Part shown: in pieces, positions 1 through 9,338 of the stretch
Position numbering within the stretch: the stretch's first letter is position 1
How the letters are laid out: each line of letters starts with the position of its first letter
Origin: Vibrio sp. HI00D65
GTDB taxonomy: Bacteria; Pseudomonadota; Gammaproteobacteria; Enterobacterales; Vibrionaceae
Length of the DNA stretch: 64,000 bases
Assembly (NCBI RefSeq): GCF_001635455.1
Contig: NZ_LWEH01000013.1
Coordinates: forward strand, 62,001-126,000
Direction of reading: 5' to 3'
Program-made: the position numbers and the translations under genes
Notes under the pieces: model-generated
Told to the model about the DNA's origin: nothing
Databases searched by the model: none
Seen by the model: only the letters and a program-made list of their open reading frames with translations

Positions 1-79
1 TTCTACTTTCATAACTGGAAGGTTAGTTTTCAAGTTTGCTGGGTGAGCTTTCAATTCAAACTCTCCATAATGCGCCAAA

Positions 80-108
80 TGTAACAATGCATTTCAAAGT
101 GTAACAAT
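80..108. promoter_or_regulatory. 20-bp-phased direct repeat upstream of cyoABCDE
   Basis: The 9-mer TGTAACAAT occurs at 80-88 and again at 100-108, exactly two helical turns apart, about 185 bp upstream of cyoA in an AT-rich stretch. The spacing suggests a protein-binding region for control of the oxidase operon. I cannot name the factor: ArcA would be a reasonable guess for a cyo promoter, but the repeat is not a clear ArcA box. The remainder of 1-290 shows no gene I can support. Confidence 0.3.
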
Positions 109-290
109 TAAGTCATAATTTTTGTGTGGTTTTAACCGTGCGGTAATGTTTTCACCAAGAAAAATTAAACTTAATTTGGCTTCCCTTTGAGATGCAGCGT
201 TTCACATGCTCAACACATAAATATTCTAATGACCATGATAACCAGTACTCGGACATTCGATTTGAGACTGGATAACCATCGAGAAAGTTA

Positions 291-1187
291 ATGGAAGCTT
301 CAAGATATAAACGCATTTTATCGAGAGCAAACCTGTCGAGGATTGGTTTGGTGGCAACTGCCCTGATGCTCGAAGGATGCAACTCCGCATTGCTCGACCC
401 TAAAGGTAGTGTTGGTGTTCAGGAAAAAGAGCTGATTATTACTGCTTTACTCCTGATGCTGATTGTCGTTATCCCCGTGATTCTAATGACGGTCTACTTT
501 GCTTATAGATACCGCGAAACCAATACCACGGAAGAGTATGCCCCAGACTGGGCGCACTCGACCAAGATTGAAATCGTAGTATGGACGATTCCAATCATCA
601 TTATTGCGATTCTTGCGACCATCACTTGGCGTTCAACACATGAACTAGAGCCATCTAAGCCTCTAGAGAGTGATATACAGCCAATGGTGATTGAAGTGGT
701 ATCGCTGGACTGGAAATGGCTGTTCATCTACCCGGAACAACACATTGCAACGGTTAACTACGTGGCGTTCCCGAAAGATGTTCCTGTTACGTTTAGGCTG
801 ACTTCAGACAACATCATGAACGCATTCTTTATCCCGCGTCTTGGTTCGCAGATCTATGCGATGCCGGGAATGGTGACCAAGTTGAACCTGATTGCAAACC
901 ACGAAGGTGACTTCAAAGGCTTTGCATCGAACTACAGTGGAGAAGGTTTCTCTCAGATGAAATTCACAGCATCAGCACTGCCTGATCAAGTGGCATTTTT
1001 AAACTGGGTGGAGACGGTGAAGGCAAGCCCTGATCGCATTGAAGATTGGGAGCAGTTCCGTTCACTGGCAGCACCAAGTGTCGCTGAACCTGTGACGCTG
1101 TTTTCTAGTGTCCCACCATTTTTGTTCACTGATGTTGTGACCCAGCACCCTGGTTCAATGAACTGTTTGCCGGAAAACCAAGGATAA
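291..1187 (+). CDS. cyoA: Cytochrome bo3 ubiquinol oxidase subunit II
   Basis: This is subunit II of the proton-pumping quinol oxidase in the inner membrane. A lipoprotein signal peptide with lipobox LEGC (Cys about residue 30) leads into two membrane segments (about 45-67 and 90-110). A periplasmic cupredoxin-like domain follows, with the WKWLFIYPE and [14 protein letters not shown] segments typical of CyoA. The Cu-A ligands of cytochrome c oxidases are absent, as expected for a quinol oxidase. It is 298 aa, slightly shorter than E. coli CyoA (315). It is the first gene of cyoABCDE, five bases upstream of cyoB. Confidence 0.96.
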   Translation: MEASRYKRILSRANLSRIGLVATALMLEGCNSALLDPKGSVGVQEKELIITALLLMLIVVIPVILMTVYFAYRYRETNTTEEYAPDWAHSTKIEIVVWTIPIIIIAILATITWRSTHELEPSKPLESDIQPMVIEVVSLDWKWLFIYPEQHIATVNYVAFPKDVPVTFRLTSDNIMNAFFIPRLGSQIYAMPGMVTKLNLIANHEGDFKGFASNYSGEGFSQMKFTASALPDQVAFLNWVETVKASPDRIEDWEQFRSLAAPSVAEPVTLFSSVPPFLFTDVVTQHPGSMNCLPENQG

Positions 1188-1192
1188 TCGTA

Positions 1193-3250
1193 ATGTTTGG
1201 AAGATTAACTCTAGAGTCCATTCCCTACCATGAACCTATTATCGTCGTGACACTTGCGGTGATTGCGCTGGTTGGTTTGGCTGTTGTTGCTGCGGTAACG
1301 AAAGCTGGGAAATGGCAATACTTATGGAATGAATGGTTTACTTCAGTAGACCACAAAAAACTGGGCTTCATGTACATTGCTGTTGCAATGATCATGTTGA
1401 TTCGTGGTTTTGCTGATGCGGTAATGATGCGTAGTCAGCAGTTGCTATCCGCTGCAGGCGAGAGCGGTTACTTACCACCGCATCACTATGATCAGATCTT
1501 CACCGCTCATGGTGTGATCATGATTTTCTTTGTGGCGATGCCGCTGGTTATTGGTTTGATGAACATCATCGTACCGCTGCAAATCGGTGCTCGTGATGTT
1601 GCGTTCCCTTATCTAAACAACCTGAGTTTCTGGCTGTTTGTCGTGGGTGTGATCCTAACCAATATGTCACTAGGCCTTGGTGAATTTGGTCGTACAGGTT
1701 GGCTGGCTTATCCGCCACTATCAGGTATTGAGGCAAGCCCTGGAGTCGGGGTGGACTATTGGATATGGGCGCTGCAAATATCTGGTGTCGGTACAACGCT
1801 AACGGGTGTGAACTTCTTTGCGACCATTCTACGCATGCGTACTCCGTCTATGCCAATGATGAAGATGCCAGTGTTCACGTGGGCATCCCTGTGTGCCAAC
1901 ATTTTGATCATCATCTCTTTCCCGATCCTAACGGTAACTATCGCGCTACTGACGCTGGATAGATACATCGGCACGCACTTCTTCACCAATGATCTTGGTG
2001 GCAACGTGATGATGTATGTGAACCTGATTTGGGCATGGGGACACCCAGAGGTATACATCCTGATCCTGCCTATCTTCGGTGTGTTCTCTGAAGTGACAGC
2101 AACGTTTGCACGCAAAAAACTGTTTGGTTACACCTCACTGGTTTGGGCAACGGTTGCAATCACAATCCTTGCGTTTGTCGTTTGGCTACACCACTTCTTT
2201 ACCATGGGCTCTGGCGCGAATGTGAATGCCTTCTTTGGTATCGCAACCATGATTATCTCTATCCCGACCGGGGTTAAGATCTTCAACTGGCTGTTCACCA
2301 TGTACAAAGGCCGTATCCGTTTCACAACACCTATGCTGTGGACTGTTGGTTTCCTTATCACTTTCACCGTTGGTGGTATGACGGGTGTACTAATGGCAGT
2401 ACCGGGTGCAGACTTCATTCTGCATAACTCAGTATTCCTAATTGCTCACTTCCATAACGTGATCATCGGTGGCGTAGTATTCGGTTGTTTTGCGGCAATT
2501 GGCTACTGGTTCCCGAAAGCGACAGGTTTCACTCTGAACGAAGTTTGGGGTAAACGTGCGTTCTACTGCTGGATCATCGGTTTCTTGATGGCGTTCTTAC
2601 CGCTTTACGCTCTTGGTTTCATGGGCATGACGCGTCGTTTGAGCCAAGACATTAACCCTGAATTCTTCCCTCTACTGGCGGTTGCGGCTGCAGGTACAGG
2701 TGTGATTGCGATGGGTGTTGTGTGTCAGTTTGTTCAGTTCTTCGTGAGTGTTCGTGACCGCGACCAAAACCGCGACCTCACTGGGGACCCGTGGGGCGGA
2801 CGTACTTTTGAATGGGCAACGTCTTCACCACCGCCGTTCTACAACTTTGCAAAACTGCCTAAGGGCGATGAGCTAGATGCGTTCTGGTATCAAAAGCAAA
2901 GCGGCGAGTTTGATCCAACTCAGGAAGAAGAATACGAACGTATCCATATGCCGAAGAACACACCGACAGGTATTTATGTATCTGCATGGTCGTTGGTATT
3001 TGGTTTCGCAATGATCTGGTACATCTGGTGGCTAGCGGCGGCAAGCCTGGTTGGTATTGTCGTGACGTGTATTCAACACAGCTACAACGACGATGTTGAC
3101 TACTACGTGGAAGTAGAAGAGATCAAAGCGATTGAAGCGGCTCGACGTGCACAGTTAGCAGAAGCGAAAAAACAGTCGGTGGGTGAGAACAGCGCCGACG
3201 GTGATAACAACACAAATAAAGATGATTTGGAGACGACGTATGCAAGCTAA
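1193..3250 (+). CDS. cyoB: Cytochrome bo3 ubiquinol oxidase subunit I
   Basis: This is the catalytic heme-copper subunit that reduces O2 to water and pumps protons. At 685 aa it has the expected many membrane helices. Visible ligand motifs are [10 protein letters not shown] (low-spin heme His), [10 protein letters not shown] (Cu-B His and the cross-linked Tyr), WLHHFFTMG (the Cu-B His pair) and [12 protein letters not shown] (heme His residues). It is about 20 residues longer than E. coli CyoB, with a charged, Ala/Lys/Asp-rich C-terminal tail. Its last 11 bases overlap the start of cyoC. Confidence 0.98.
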   Translation: MFGRLTLESIPYHEPIIVVTLAVIALVGLAVVAAVTKAGKWQYLWNEWFTSVDHKKLGFMYIAVAMIMLIRGFADAVMMRSQQLLSAAGESGYLPPHHYDQIFTAHGVIMIFFVAMPLVIGLMNIIVPLQIGARDVAFPYLNNLSFWLFVVGVILTNMSLGLGEFGRTGWLAYPPLSGIEASPGVGVDYWIWALQISGVGTTLTGVNFFATILRMRTPSMPMMKMPVFTWASLCANILIIISFPILTVTIALLTLDRYIGTHFFTNDLGGNVMMYVNLIWAWGHPEVYILILPIFGVFSEVTATFARKKLFGYTSLVWATVAITILAFVVWLHHFFTMGSGANVNAFFGIATMIISIPTGVKIFNWLFTMYKGRIRFTTPMLWTVGFLITFTVGGMTGVLMAVPGADFILHNSVFLIAHFHNVIIGGVVFGCFAAIGYWFPKATGFTLNEVWGKRAFYCWIIGFLMAFLPLYALGFMGMTRRLSQDINPEFFPLLAVAAAGTGVIAMGVVCQFVQFFVSVRDRDQNRDLTGDPWGGRTFEWATSSPPPFYNFAKLPKGDELDAFWYQKQSGEFDPTQEEEYERIHMPKNTPTGIYVSAWSLVFGFAMIWYIWWLAAASLVGIVVTCIQHSYNDDVDYYVEVEEIKAIEAARRAQLAEAKKQSVGENSADGDNNTNKDDLETTYAS

Positions 3251-3857
3251 TACTCCGTCGCACACTTACGATCTTGCACACTCGCATGATCATCACCATG
3301 ACTCAGCGGGCAACAAGTTGTTTGGCTTCTGGGTTTACTTGATGAGTGACTGTGTGCTGTTTGCCACGCTTTTCGCGACTTATGCCGTGTTAGAAAGTGG
3401 CTCTATTGCAGGACCAACCGGCAAAGACATCTTCGAACTTCCGTTCGTGTTTGTGGAAACCATGATGCTACTGTTCAGTAGTATCACTTTCGGTTTTGGC
3501 ATGATCGCAATGAAGCGTCAAGACGTTTCTGGTCTGAAAAAGTGGCTAAAAGTAACGTTTCTGCTGGGTCTAGCCTTTATCTGTATGGAAGTGTATGAGT
3601 TCCATCACTTGATTGCTGAAGGTTATGGCCCTCAAGAGAGTGCGTTCCTATCTGCGTTCTTTACCTTGGTAGGCACACACGGTTTGCACGTGACATTCGG
3701 TCTTATTTGGATGGCTGTTGCGTATCACCAGCTTTCAACTAAAGGCTTAAACGACAACATGTCGATGCGCTTTCAGTGCTTGAGCTTGTTCTGGCACTTC
3801 CTAGATATCGTTTGGATTTGTGTATTTACCATCGTGTACTTAATGGGGGTGATGTAA
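3240..3857 (+). CDS. cyoC: Cytochrome bo3 ubiquinol oxidase subunit III
   Basis: This 205-aa, five-helix subunit III stabilises the oxidase core. The reading frame is open further upstream to 3183, but the ATG at 3240 gives the family-like N terminus [11 protein letters not shown] and overlaps the cyoB stop by 11 bases, a normal translational-coupling arrangement. A His-rich stretch near the N terminus (HSHDHHHD) precedes the first helix. Family sequences include [10 protein letters not shown] and [10 protein letters not shown]. The stop overlaps the cyoD start by one base. Confidence 0.96.
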   Translation: MQANTPSHTYDLAHSHDHHHDSAGNKLFGFWVYLMSDCVLFATLFATYAVLESGSIAGPTGKDIFELPFVFVETMMLLFSSITFGFGMIAMKRQDVSGLKKWLKVTFLLGLAFICMEVYEFHHLIAEGYGPQESAFLSAFFTLVGTHGLHVTFGLIWMAVAYHQLSTKGLNDNMSMRFQCLSLFWHFLDIVWICVFTIVYLMGVM

Positions 3858-4168
3858 TGGAACAGCATCTAGACAGTGGCGCAAAAGATTACGTGATTGG
3901 CTTTGTCGCATCACTGATTCTGACCATTATTCCGTTCTATGTAGTGTGGGCGCATGCGCTTCCAAGTACTGAGACTTACGTAGTTCTGTTTGGCTGTGCG
4001 CTAGTGCAGGTCTTCGTACACTTTAAGTACTTCCTACATATGGAAGTGAAGACAACCGATGGTCAGTGGAACTTAGTATCACTGATGTTTACTGCCATTG
4101 TTGTATTGATCCTGATCGCTGGCTCGGTATGGATCATCTACAACATGAACGTCAACATGAAGTTGTAG
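3857..4168 (+). CDS. cyoD: Cytochrome bo3 ubiquinol oxidase subunit IV
   Basis: This 103-aa, three-helix accessory subunit supports assembly of the Cu-B site. The ATG at 3857 shares one base with the cyoC stop. The longer frame from 3776 lies inside cyoC and begins with cyoC-overlapping sequence, so I rejected it. Family signatures are DYVIGFVASLILT and the FVHFKYFLHM segment. It sits between cyoC and cyoE. Confidence 0.95.
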   Translation: MEQHLDSGAKDYVIGFVASLILTIIPFYVVWAHALPSTETYVVLFGCALVQVFVHFKYFLHMEVKTTDGQWNLVSLMFTAIVVLILIAGSVWIIYNMNVNMKL

Positions 4169-4176
4169 GCTAGGGT

Positions 4177-5046
4177 ATGCTGAAAAGTTATTTGTCTATT
4201 ACTAAACCGGGCATCATTTTCGGCAACCTGATTTCTGTTGCGGCGGGGTTCTTTCTTGCCGCAAAGACAGAACCAGCCAGTGCGATGTTGTTGCTGACAA
4301 CATTGGCGGGTGTGGGGCTTGTGATTGCATCAGGTTGTGTGGTGAATAACATTTTTGATCGCGATATTGATCAAAAAATGAAACGCACTCAGAACCGAGA
4401 TTTGGTTCAGGGCAACATCAATACTGACGTCGCATTCATCTATGCGTTGGTCATGTTGCTAGCTGGTACGGCTTTATTGTTCCAATACGTTAACCCGATG
4501 TCTGCGGTAGTGGTGTTACTAGGCTACGTGTTTTACGTCTTTTTCTACACCATGTGGTACAAGCGTAATTCGGTGTATGGCACGCTCGTAGGCAGTATCT
4601 CTGGTGCGGTACCACCATTAGTTGGTTACCTTGGTGTGACAAACTACTTGAGTATCGAAGCGGTACTGCTGTTTATCATGTTCTGCTTATGGCAGATGCC
4701 GCACTCGTATGCGATTGCTATGTTCCGCATTCAAGATTACCGAGATGCGGGCATTCCTGTACTACCGGTAAAAGAGGGTGTCGATAAGGCCCACAAACAC
4801 ATGAAAGCGTACGTGGTTGCTTTTGGCGCGGTTGCTCTTGGGCTGTTCTTGCTCGGAGAAGCGGGTTACGAATACCTAGCGGTGTCGGCGGCAGTATGCT
4901 TTATGTGGACCAAGGTGACATTCCGTAAGGTCGATTGCGCCAATTACATCCAATGGTCAAAGACGGTCTTTAAAGTCTCTTTACTGGTGGTGATGAGCAT
5001 CAGCGGTGTTCTTGGACTAGAACTGATCCCGCTGCCATTTTTATAG
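4177..5046 (+). CDS. cyoE: Protoheme IX farnesyltransferase (heme O synthase)
   Basis: CyoE transfers a farnesyl group to heme b to make heme O, the cofactor of the bo3 oxidase encoded upstream. This UbiA-family membrane protein (289 aa) shows the first Asp-rich motif NNIFDRDIDQKMKRTQ and a second loop region with DYRDAGIPVLPV. It starts 8 bases after cyoD, is the last gene of the operon, and is followed directly by a strong terminator. Confidence 0.96.
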   Translation: MLKSYLSITKPGIIFGNLISVAAGFFLAAKTEPASAMLLLTTLAGVGLVIASGCVVNNIFDRDIDQKMKRTQNRDLVQGNINTDVAFIYALVMLLAGTALLFQYVNPMSAVVVLLGYVFYVFFYTMWYKRNSVYGTLVGSISGAVPPLVGYLGVTNYLSIEAVLLFIMFCLWQMPHSYAIAMFRIQDYRDAGIPVLPVKEGVDKAHKHMKAYVVAFGAVALGLFLLGEAGYEYLAVSAAVCFMWTKVTFRKVDCANYIQWSKTVFKVSLLVVMSISGVLGLELIPLPFL

Positions 5047-5061
5047 CGCTGCACTAATAAA

Positions 5062-5088
5062 ATACCCCGCATAAGCGGGGTATTTTTT
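5062..5088 (+). terminator. Rho-independent terminator after cyoE
   Basis: The 9-bp perfect stem ATACCCCGC / GCGGGGTAT has an ATAA loop and is followed by a T-run. It lies 16 bases after the cyoE stop and ends the cyo operon. Confidence 0.9.
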
Positions 5089-5100
5089 ACTCTCTATCGA

Positions 5101-5595
5101 TTACTTGTTGATCGTGACTTTTGTAATCACAATATCTTCACAAGGTACATCCTCGTGACCCCAGCGAATTGTCGTTGGTTCAGCTGCAATCTTATTTACT
5201 ACATCCATACCTGCCGATACTTTACCGAATACTGCGTAACCCCAACCTGCGTTCGTAGTCGAGGTGTGATCAAGGAAGTCGTTGTCATCAAGGTTGATAA
5301 AGAATTGTGCTGTTGCAGAATGTGGAGCATCAGTACGTGCCATTGCTACAGAGCCAATTACGTTCTTTAGACCGCGGTTTGCTTCATTCACGATAGGAGC
5401 ACGTGTTGGTTTTTCTGTCATGTCGATAGTGTGACCACCACCTTGAATCATGAAACCTTCAATAACACGGTGAAATGTCGTGCCTTCGTAGAAACCGTCT
5501 TGGCAGTATTTAAGGAAGTTTTTCGACGTTACTGGTGCTTTTTCAAGGTTCAGTTCAATTTCAATGTCGCCAAAGTTGGTAGTCAGAGTGATCAT
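5101..5595 (-). CDS. ppiB: Peptidyl-prolyl cis-trans isomerase B (cyclophilin)
   Basis: This cytoplasmic cyclophilin of 164 aa catalyses proline cis-trans isomerisation. It has no signal peptide, which separates it from PpiA. Core motifs seen are [26 protein letters not shown] and [15 protein letters not shown]. It converges on cyoE, and no operon partner is evident. Confidence 0.95.
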   Translation of the reverse strand: MITLTTNFGDIEIELNLEKAPVTSKNFLKYCQDGFYEGTTFHRVIEGFMIQGGGHTIDMTEKPTRAPIVNEANRGLKNVIGSVAMARTDAPHSATAQFFINLDDNDFLDHTSTTNAGWGYAVFGKVSAGMDVVNKIAAEPTTIRWGHEDVPCEDIVITKVTINK

Positions 5596-5763
5596 AAAGG
5601 TCCCAATATTTGAGTGCTAAGGGTTTTGAGTACGAGTATTTTCAGTACAACAACATAGTCGATGACTTAATAAGGTGCAGTATATGAAAATTTACTGCGG
5701 ATGCCAGTGAACAATAGCGCGAGTCTTTAATTTACATGCGCTCTGGGCGCCGATAGGATAAAA

Positions 5764-5788
5764 AAGCCAGTGATGAGTTCACTGGCTT
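5764..5788 (-). terminator. Terminator after dsbA
   Basis: The stem AAGCCAGTG / CACTGGCTT has a 7-base loop. Read on the minus strand it is followed by a T-run. It lies just beyond the dsbA stop. Confidence 0.8.
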
Positions 5789-5804
5789 GGAGATGAAAAA
5801 CGAC

Positions 5805-6404
5805 TTAGAGCGTTAGCAAGTAGTTAACTAGCTGGTTGTACTCTTCGTAGCTTTTGATTTGGTCCGGCTTTACGATGTACTTGTTATTGACCAGCACACC
5901 AGGAACGCCGGTTAGCGTGCTTGCATCAAATTGCTGATCAAAGCGTTTCTGCATCGAGTTAACCGCAAAGCTGTTGTATGCCGCGTCAAACTGCTTCGCA
6001 TCGACACCATGATCAATGAATACTTGGCGCAGTTCAGCTTCGTCGCGTGATGTCTTTTGCTTTTCATGGATCTGAGCAAACATAGCAGGAACCATGGTCT
6101 CTTCAGCATCCAGCGCAATCATTGTTGCGTAAGCCTTGGCCATCGGCACTGCCATATTGTTACCCATAAAAGCGACGTGAACCTTTTGGAAGCTTGCTGA
6201 TTCCGGTAGGTCTTCTTTTAGGTACTTAATTACCCCTTCGAACTTGTAACAGTGTGGGCAGTAGAAAGAGAAAAATTCAGTCACAACTGGCTTTTCTGCT
6301 TTTGCTACATCAAGGATCTTGTAGTGAGTACCTTCTTCAAACTGAGCGGCGTTGACTGAAGCGCTCATAATTAGAGCAGCAAAAAGGCTAAATAGTTTTT
6401 TCAT
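5805..6404 (-). CDS. dsbA: Thiol:disulfide interchange protein DsbA
   Basis: This periplasmic oxidase introduces disulfides into exported proteins. It is 199 aa, with a signal peptide ending near VNA-A (residue 19/20), the active site C49-P-H-C52 in FFSFYCPHC, and a cis-Pro loop [10 protein letters not shown]. It resembles V. cholerae TcpG/DsbA along its length. I chose the ATG at 6404 because it has an AGGAAA ribosome site and begins the signal peptide ([11 protein letters not shown]); the frame extends 24 codons further without any such signal. The genome may carry another DsbA, which cannot be judged here. Confidence 0.92.
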   Translation of the reverse strand: MKKLFSLFAALIMSASVNAAQFEEGTHYKILDVAKAEKPVVTEFFSFYCPHCYKFEGVIKYLKEDLPESASFQKVHVAFMGNNMAVPMAKAYATMIALDAEETMVPAMFAQIHEKQKTSRDEAELRQVFIDHGVDAKQFDAAYNSFAVNSMQKRFDQQFDASTLTGVPGVLVNNKYIVKPDQIKSYEEYNQLVNYLLTL

Positions 6405-6490
6405 GTGTTTATTTCCTAAATTTGGATGTCGATAAGTACAGCAAAACTGCTGTTTTTGGGTGGCATGGATTGCCAATTGGGGACAAACGA

Positions 6491-6823
6491 TTAAGAAATA
6501 GGGGGACGATAAGGTGCTTGAGGCGCAATAATCGCTTTGTGTGAAGGCTCTTTTTCAATGAGAGCCAAAGAGGCAATTTGAGTAACGAAGGACCCAGACA
6601 TAATCAATGGTGGCATTTTTAATAAGCAGACTGAGCCACAGCAATGATGTTTAATATTAGACTGAGCGATTGGCTGTGAAGGCGAGATACTGTTTGACGG
6701 CGTCGATAGATGTTGAGATGCCACGATATTGTTACTCGCAATGCTATCCACACTAAAAGTGGCCATTAACATCGCAAGCAGCATAAAAACGTGTACCCAA
6801 ATTTTTCTTATCAACTTTGGCAT
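6491..6823 (-). CDS. Small exported protein with HHCC..C motif (unknown)
   Basis: I do not recognise a named family. The 110-aa product starts with a basic, hydrophobic segment resembling a signal peptide (about residues 1-29). A Ser/Gln/Pro-rich linker follows, then H59-H60-C61-C62-x3-C66, and the protein ends in an APYRPP segment. The layout loosely recalls short exported metal-linked proteins (CopL/DUF2946-like), but this is only an analogy. It lies 86 bases upstream of dsbA on the same strand, so its Cys residues could be DsbA substrates. The start is uncertain: the frame is open to 6919 and no strong ribosome site is seen at 6823. Confidence 0.5.
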   Translation of the reverse strand: MPKLIRKIWVHVFMLLAMLMATFSVDSIASNNIVASQHLSTPSNSISPSQPIAQSNIKHHCCGSVCLLKMPPLIMSGSFVTQIASLALIEKEPSHKAIIAPQAPYRPPIS

Positions 6824-6971
6824 GAAATAGTGGTCTTTGTATCTGAACAACGGCTGAAATAAATCAGATTCTGCAACTGGCAAACCGCTCAGCCACAAAA
6901 CGAGCAAATCATACCTCACTCGTTTATCTATCTCTAATTAAAACCCAGCAAAACTTAGCAGGGCTCAACTT

Positions 6972-7376
6972 TTATTTGGCCTGGTACTGTTTGAGAAACA
7001 TCTCAACCGTTGAGTTCACGATGATATGTTTGTGCTGTGTGTCTGGAGAAGGGGTATGACCAATGATCTGCGGCCAAAAAGCGAACGACTTAATGAGTGC
7101 AATGAATTGAGTTGAAGCAAACAGAGGGTCGAGCTCGACTAAGCGACCATCGGCCTGCGCAGCTTTTATCCAAGTCATCAGCCCACTCTCTGCTTGAGAG
7201 TATTTCTCCATTACTTGGCTCGCGAGTTCCATATTATGGAAGTACTCAGAGAAAAGCACGCGTGATAAATTGATAAAACCTTCAGACTCTAAAAGCTCTA
7301 GTTCTTGATTCGCGATTGATGCGAGCTGTTGTTCAAGAGGCAGTTCAGCTTGATAAGGGAAGTGGGTGGCCGTTTA
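6972..7376 (-). pseudogene. 5'-truncated TetR-family regulator remnant
   Basis: The translation from about 7373 to 6972 reads like the helical ligand-binding half of a TetR/AcrR regulator, for example LPLEQQLASIANQELELL, FINLSRVLFSEYF and FLKQYQAK at the end. The first 50-60 residues, which should hold the helix-turn-helix, are missing: a stop codon at 7374-7376 closes the frame. The only ATG (7259) lies inside the fold, so no complete repressor can be made. The 5' end abuts and overlaps another truncated frame on the opposite strand, suggesting one deletion that removed both 5' ends. The family call is moderate and the truncation is clear. Confidence 0.6.
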
Positions 7377-7706
7377 GGTTTACGTGGCAGCTTCCACCCT
7401 GGCTTCCCACAGCTTCATGCTGAAGTTGAGCATGTGATTGGCAACAAATCTCATTCGGTTATCTCTTTCAAAGGAATGAACGGTGAGTCGGAATACAACC
7501 CGAAAGTGAGTCAAACGGTATGGATGAGCTCTCCTGATAAAGTTGAGTCTTTCTATTGGGAAGAGATGATGAACTCAGATCTACCATTGCCGAGTGAGTG
7601 TGTACCCGGGACACCAGCTGAAGAGATGACTTTGATGGCGAACACAGTGGTCGATAGTATGACAGCTATTTTGTTTGCGGAGACGCATGACAAAACTGAG
7701 GCCTAA
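7329..7706 (+). pseudogene. 5'-truncated gene remnant of unknown family
   Basis: An open frame of up to 125 codons starts only at a TTG with no ribosome site. Its first dozen codons lie antisense to the TetR-like remnant. Protein-like sequence seems to begin near GGRLGLRGSFHPGFPQLH and runs to the stop, with FKGMNGESEYNPKVSQTVW and SPDKVESFYWEEMMNSD in between. I do not recognise the family. The arrangement suggests this is the 3' part of a gene once divergent from the TetR gene. It could instead be a short intact gene with an unusual start. Confidence 0.45.
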
Positions 7707-7774
7707 CAAAAAGCGGTACGCCTATGGCATGAGTACTGTGCACGTTAGTTGAAATACGACAGAACTTGTAAGAG

Positions 7775-7800
7775 AAGGTCAGTGATTGCTGGCCTTTTTT
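7775..7800 (+). terminator. Terminator after the 7329-7706 frame
   Basis: The stem AAGGTCAG / CTGGCCTT contains one G-T pair, has a short loop and is followed by six T. It is properly placed for a plus-strand transcript ending after 7706, which supports that frame having once been a gene. Confidence 0.7.
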
Positions 7801-7838
7801 GTATCGGGTGTTTCGGTTAAATGGCCAGGACTGAACCA

Positions 7839-8111
7839 CTATTTTACTCGCATCAGTCTATGCATTTTGTCTTCGAATTGAATCTCGATAACCTGTGATA
7901 TCTTCATCTTATCAACACGTTCGAGCATTTTTGATTGGTAATCCCGCTTTTTCATCCACTCTAGCGGCTCTTTAAAGACATCCTCATTAATGACAAATGA
8001 ATGGTCAGTAATCGAATCTTCAAAGATATGAACCACCCAAATACGGGACTGAAAATCCAGTAATGTGCTGAAGTAAGTTTTAATCTTGTAGATGGCGGTG
8101 GGAAAAGGCAT
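7839..8111 (-). CDS. Hypothetical protein, 90 aa
   Basis: The 90-aa product has alternating hydrophobic and charged segments (IYKIKTYFSTLLDF, SRIWVVHIFED, VIEIQFEDKMHRLMRV) that suggest a small alpha/beta cytoplasmic protein. It has no signal peptide or membrane segment and belongs to no family I recognise. It lies alone among other small minus-strand genes, and no clear ribosome site was identified. It is likely a lineage-restricted Vibrio protein. Confidence 0.45.
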   Translation of the reverse strand: MPFPTAIYKIKTYFSTLLDFQSRIWVVHIFEDSITDHSFVINEDVFKEPLEWMKKRDYQSKMLERVDKMKISQVIEIQFEDKMHRLMRVK

Positions 8112-8238
8112 GCGAGACCGAATAAGGAAGAGAACGTGGTGTTTATCAAGTATACCGTTTGTGGCTCAAGCTTGTCAGTCTGAATTAGGCAACCACTCGA
8201 GCATGGCTGCCGTATAGCGAGGGGGAGTATGTGAATGA

Positions 8239-8475
8239 TTATTTGAAGAACATGCCGAAATCGATCTCTTGCTCTTTTTGATATTTGACGAGCTTGACCC
8301 TTAGATTGTTTTGAGCGGCTAAATCAATGGCTAGATTCGACATGTTTTTTATTTCGTCGAGACAATTCGAAACCAGAGGCTTTTCTTGGTTGTCGATAGT
8401 GGCAATGAGTGGGTTGTCCGTGCCGTTCTGGCCCTTATAGACATAAGCATACATAGCATTTTCGTTGTGTTGCAT
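8239..8475 (-). CDS. Hypothetical protein, 78 aa
   Basis: I chose the ATG at 8475 (MQHNENAMYAYVYKG) because a GAGAAAG sequence sits a few bases upstream; a TTG four codons earlier is less likely. The product is small, soluble and mixed alpha/beta, with a central helix (CLDEIKNMSNLAIDLAAQNN) and the C-terminal FGMFF. I do not recognise a family. The upstream region carries 10-bp-phased GTAAGG repeats that might be part of its control. Confidence 0.45.
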   Translation of the reverse strand: MQHNENAMYAYVYKGQNGTDNPLIATIDNQEKPLVSNCLDEIKNMSNLAIDLAAQNNLRVKLVKYQKEQEIDFGMFFK

Positions 8476-8552
8476 AAACTTTCTCAAATGGTGTTTTTAT
8501 TATTGATACGGTGAAGATTACAGGGTTCATATATACAGGCTAGTGCGGCTAA

Positions 8553-8588
8553 GTAAGGTCGAGAAAGAGAAAGTAAGGCTTTGTAAGG
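8553..8588. repeat. Helically phased GTAAGG repeats
   Basis: GTAAGG occurs at 8553-8558, 8573-8578 and 8583-8588, so the spacings are 20 and 10 bp and all copies lie on one DNA face. The array is between the divergent genes at 8239-8475 (minus) and 8778-9194 (plus). No known operator is recognised. The rest of 8476-8777 is AT-rich and has a 7-2-7 palindrome at 8701-8716. Confidence 0.4.
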
Positions 8589-8700
8589 GCTCTTTTTTTA
8601 CTTTTTTTGGATGTTTGAAAATACGCTCAACCCTTTATCTACCTCGCTTTTTTGTCTTGTTAGGTTTTGCCTATCAATAAAATTGCTGAAATCCATTTAG

Positions 8701-8716
8701 TAAAATCAAGATTTTA
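8701..8716. promoter_or_regulatory. Perfect 7-2-7 palindrome upstream of the CBS gene
   Basis: TAAAATC-AA-GATTTTA is a perfect inverted repeat 62 bp upstream of the CBS-domain gene start. It is AT-rich and lacks a T-run, so an operator is more likely than a terminator, but chance cannot be excluded. Confidence 0.3.
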
Positions 8717-8777
8717 GACAACAATTAAATGAAAGAAGCAGATAAAAACATGACGCAAAGTATTTAGGGAGAACGCT

Positions 8778-9194
8778 ATGCATTCAATTAAAGTGAAAGA
8801 TTACATGACGCAGCAGGTTGTGACATTCACTCCTGATATGCCGTTAAGTCTAGCGTTAGACAAAGTGATGAGTAGTCATCACATGGGTGGACCAGTTATT
8901 GACGACAATGAGCAAGTGATTGGTTTCCTTTCTGAGCAAGATTTATTAGAGAAGCTAGTTAAGGTTAGCTACTTCTGCCAAGACACCCATATTGTTGGTG
9001 ATTGTATGTACCAAGAGGTGCTATCAGTCGCACCAGATTTATCTATTATCGAATTGGCAGATATGATGCAGGTAGGTAAACCGAAAGCTTATCCTGTCAT
9101 CGACAATCAGAAATTGGTCGGTATTATCACTCGAACCGATGTTTTAAGAGCAATCGGCAAGAACTTAGATGAATGTTTCCAACATCCTGTATAG
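8778..9194 (+). CDS. Stand-alone CBS-domain pair protein
   Basis: The 138-aa protein is almost entirely two CBS motifs (about residues 1-60 and 70-130), which usually form a Bateman module that binds adenosine nucleotides. Seen are VKDYMTQQVVTFTPDMPL, GGPVIDDNEQVIGFLSEQDLL, then VAPDLSIIELADMM and AYPVIDNQKLVGIITRTDVLRA. It has no attached enzyme or transporter domain, so it probably acts by binding a partner or as a nucleotide sensor. The start follows GGGAGAA, and a terminator follows the gene. Confidence 0.85.
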   Translation: MHSIKVKDYMTQQVVTFTPDMPLSLALDKVMSSHHMGGPVIDDNEQVIGFLSEQDLLEKLVKVSYFCQDTHIVGDCMYQEVLSVAPDLSIIELADMMQVGKPKAYPVIDNQKLVGIITRTDVLRAIGKNLDECFQHPV

Positions 9195-9235
9195 TAGCGT
9201 GTTAAGAACGATTATTTTTCTCAACATCCTGAAAT

Positions 9236-9260
9236 AAAAAAGGCGCACTAGCGCCTTTTT
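9236..9260 (+). terminator. Terminator after the CBS gene
   Basis: The stem AAAAAGGCGC / GCGCCTTTTT has an ACTA loop and continues with further pyrimidines. It is symmetrical enough to act in both directions. Confidence 0.85.
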
Positions 9261-9338
9261 CTTCGTGGAGTTTTTCTAATTAGACCTGTTTGTCGGTCTA
9301 TAGGTTTAGCCTTTGGTGTTTCAGTTTTTGGAGGTTTC

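Noticed and set aside
152..382. Minus-strand 76-codon frame overlapping the cyoA start
   Set aside because: It overlaps the signal peptide region of cyoA on the other strand, has no ribosome site and no recognisable protein features.
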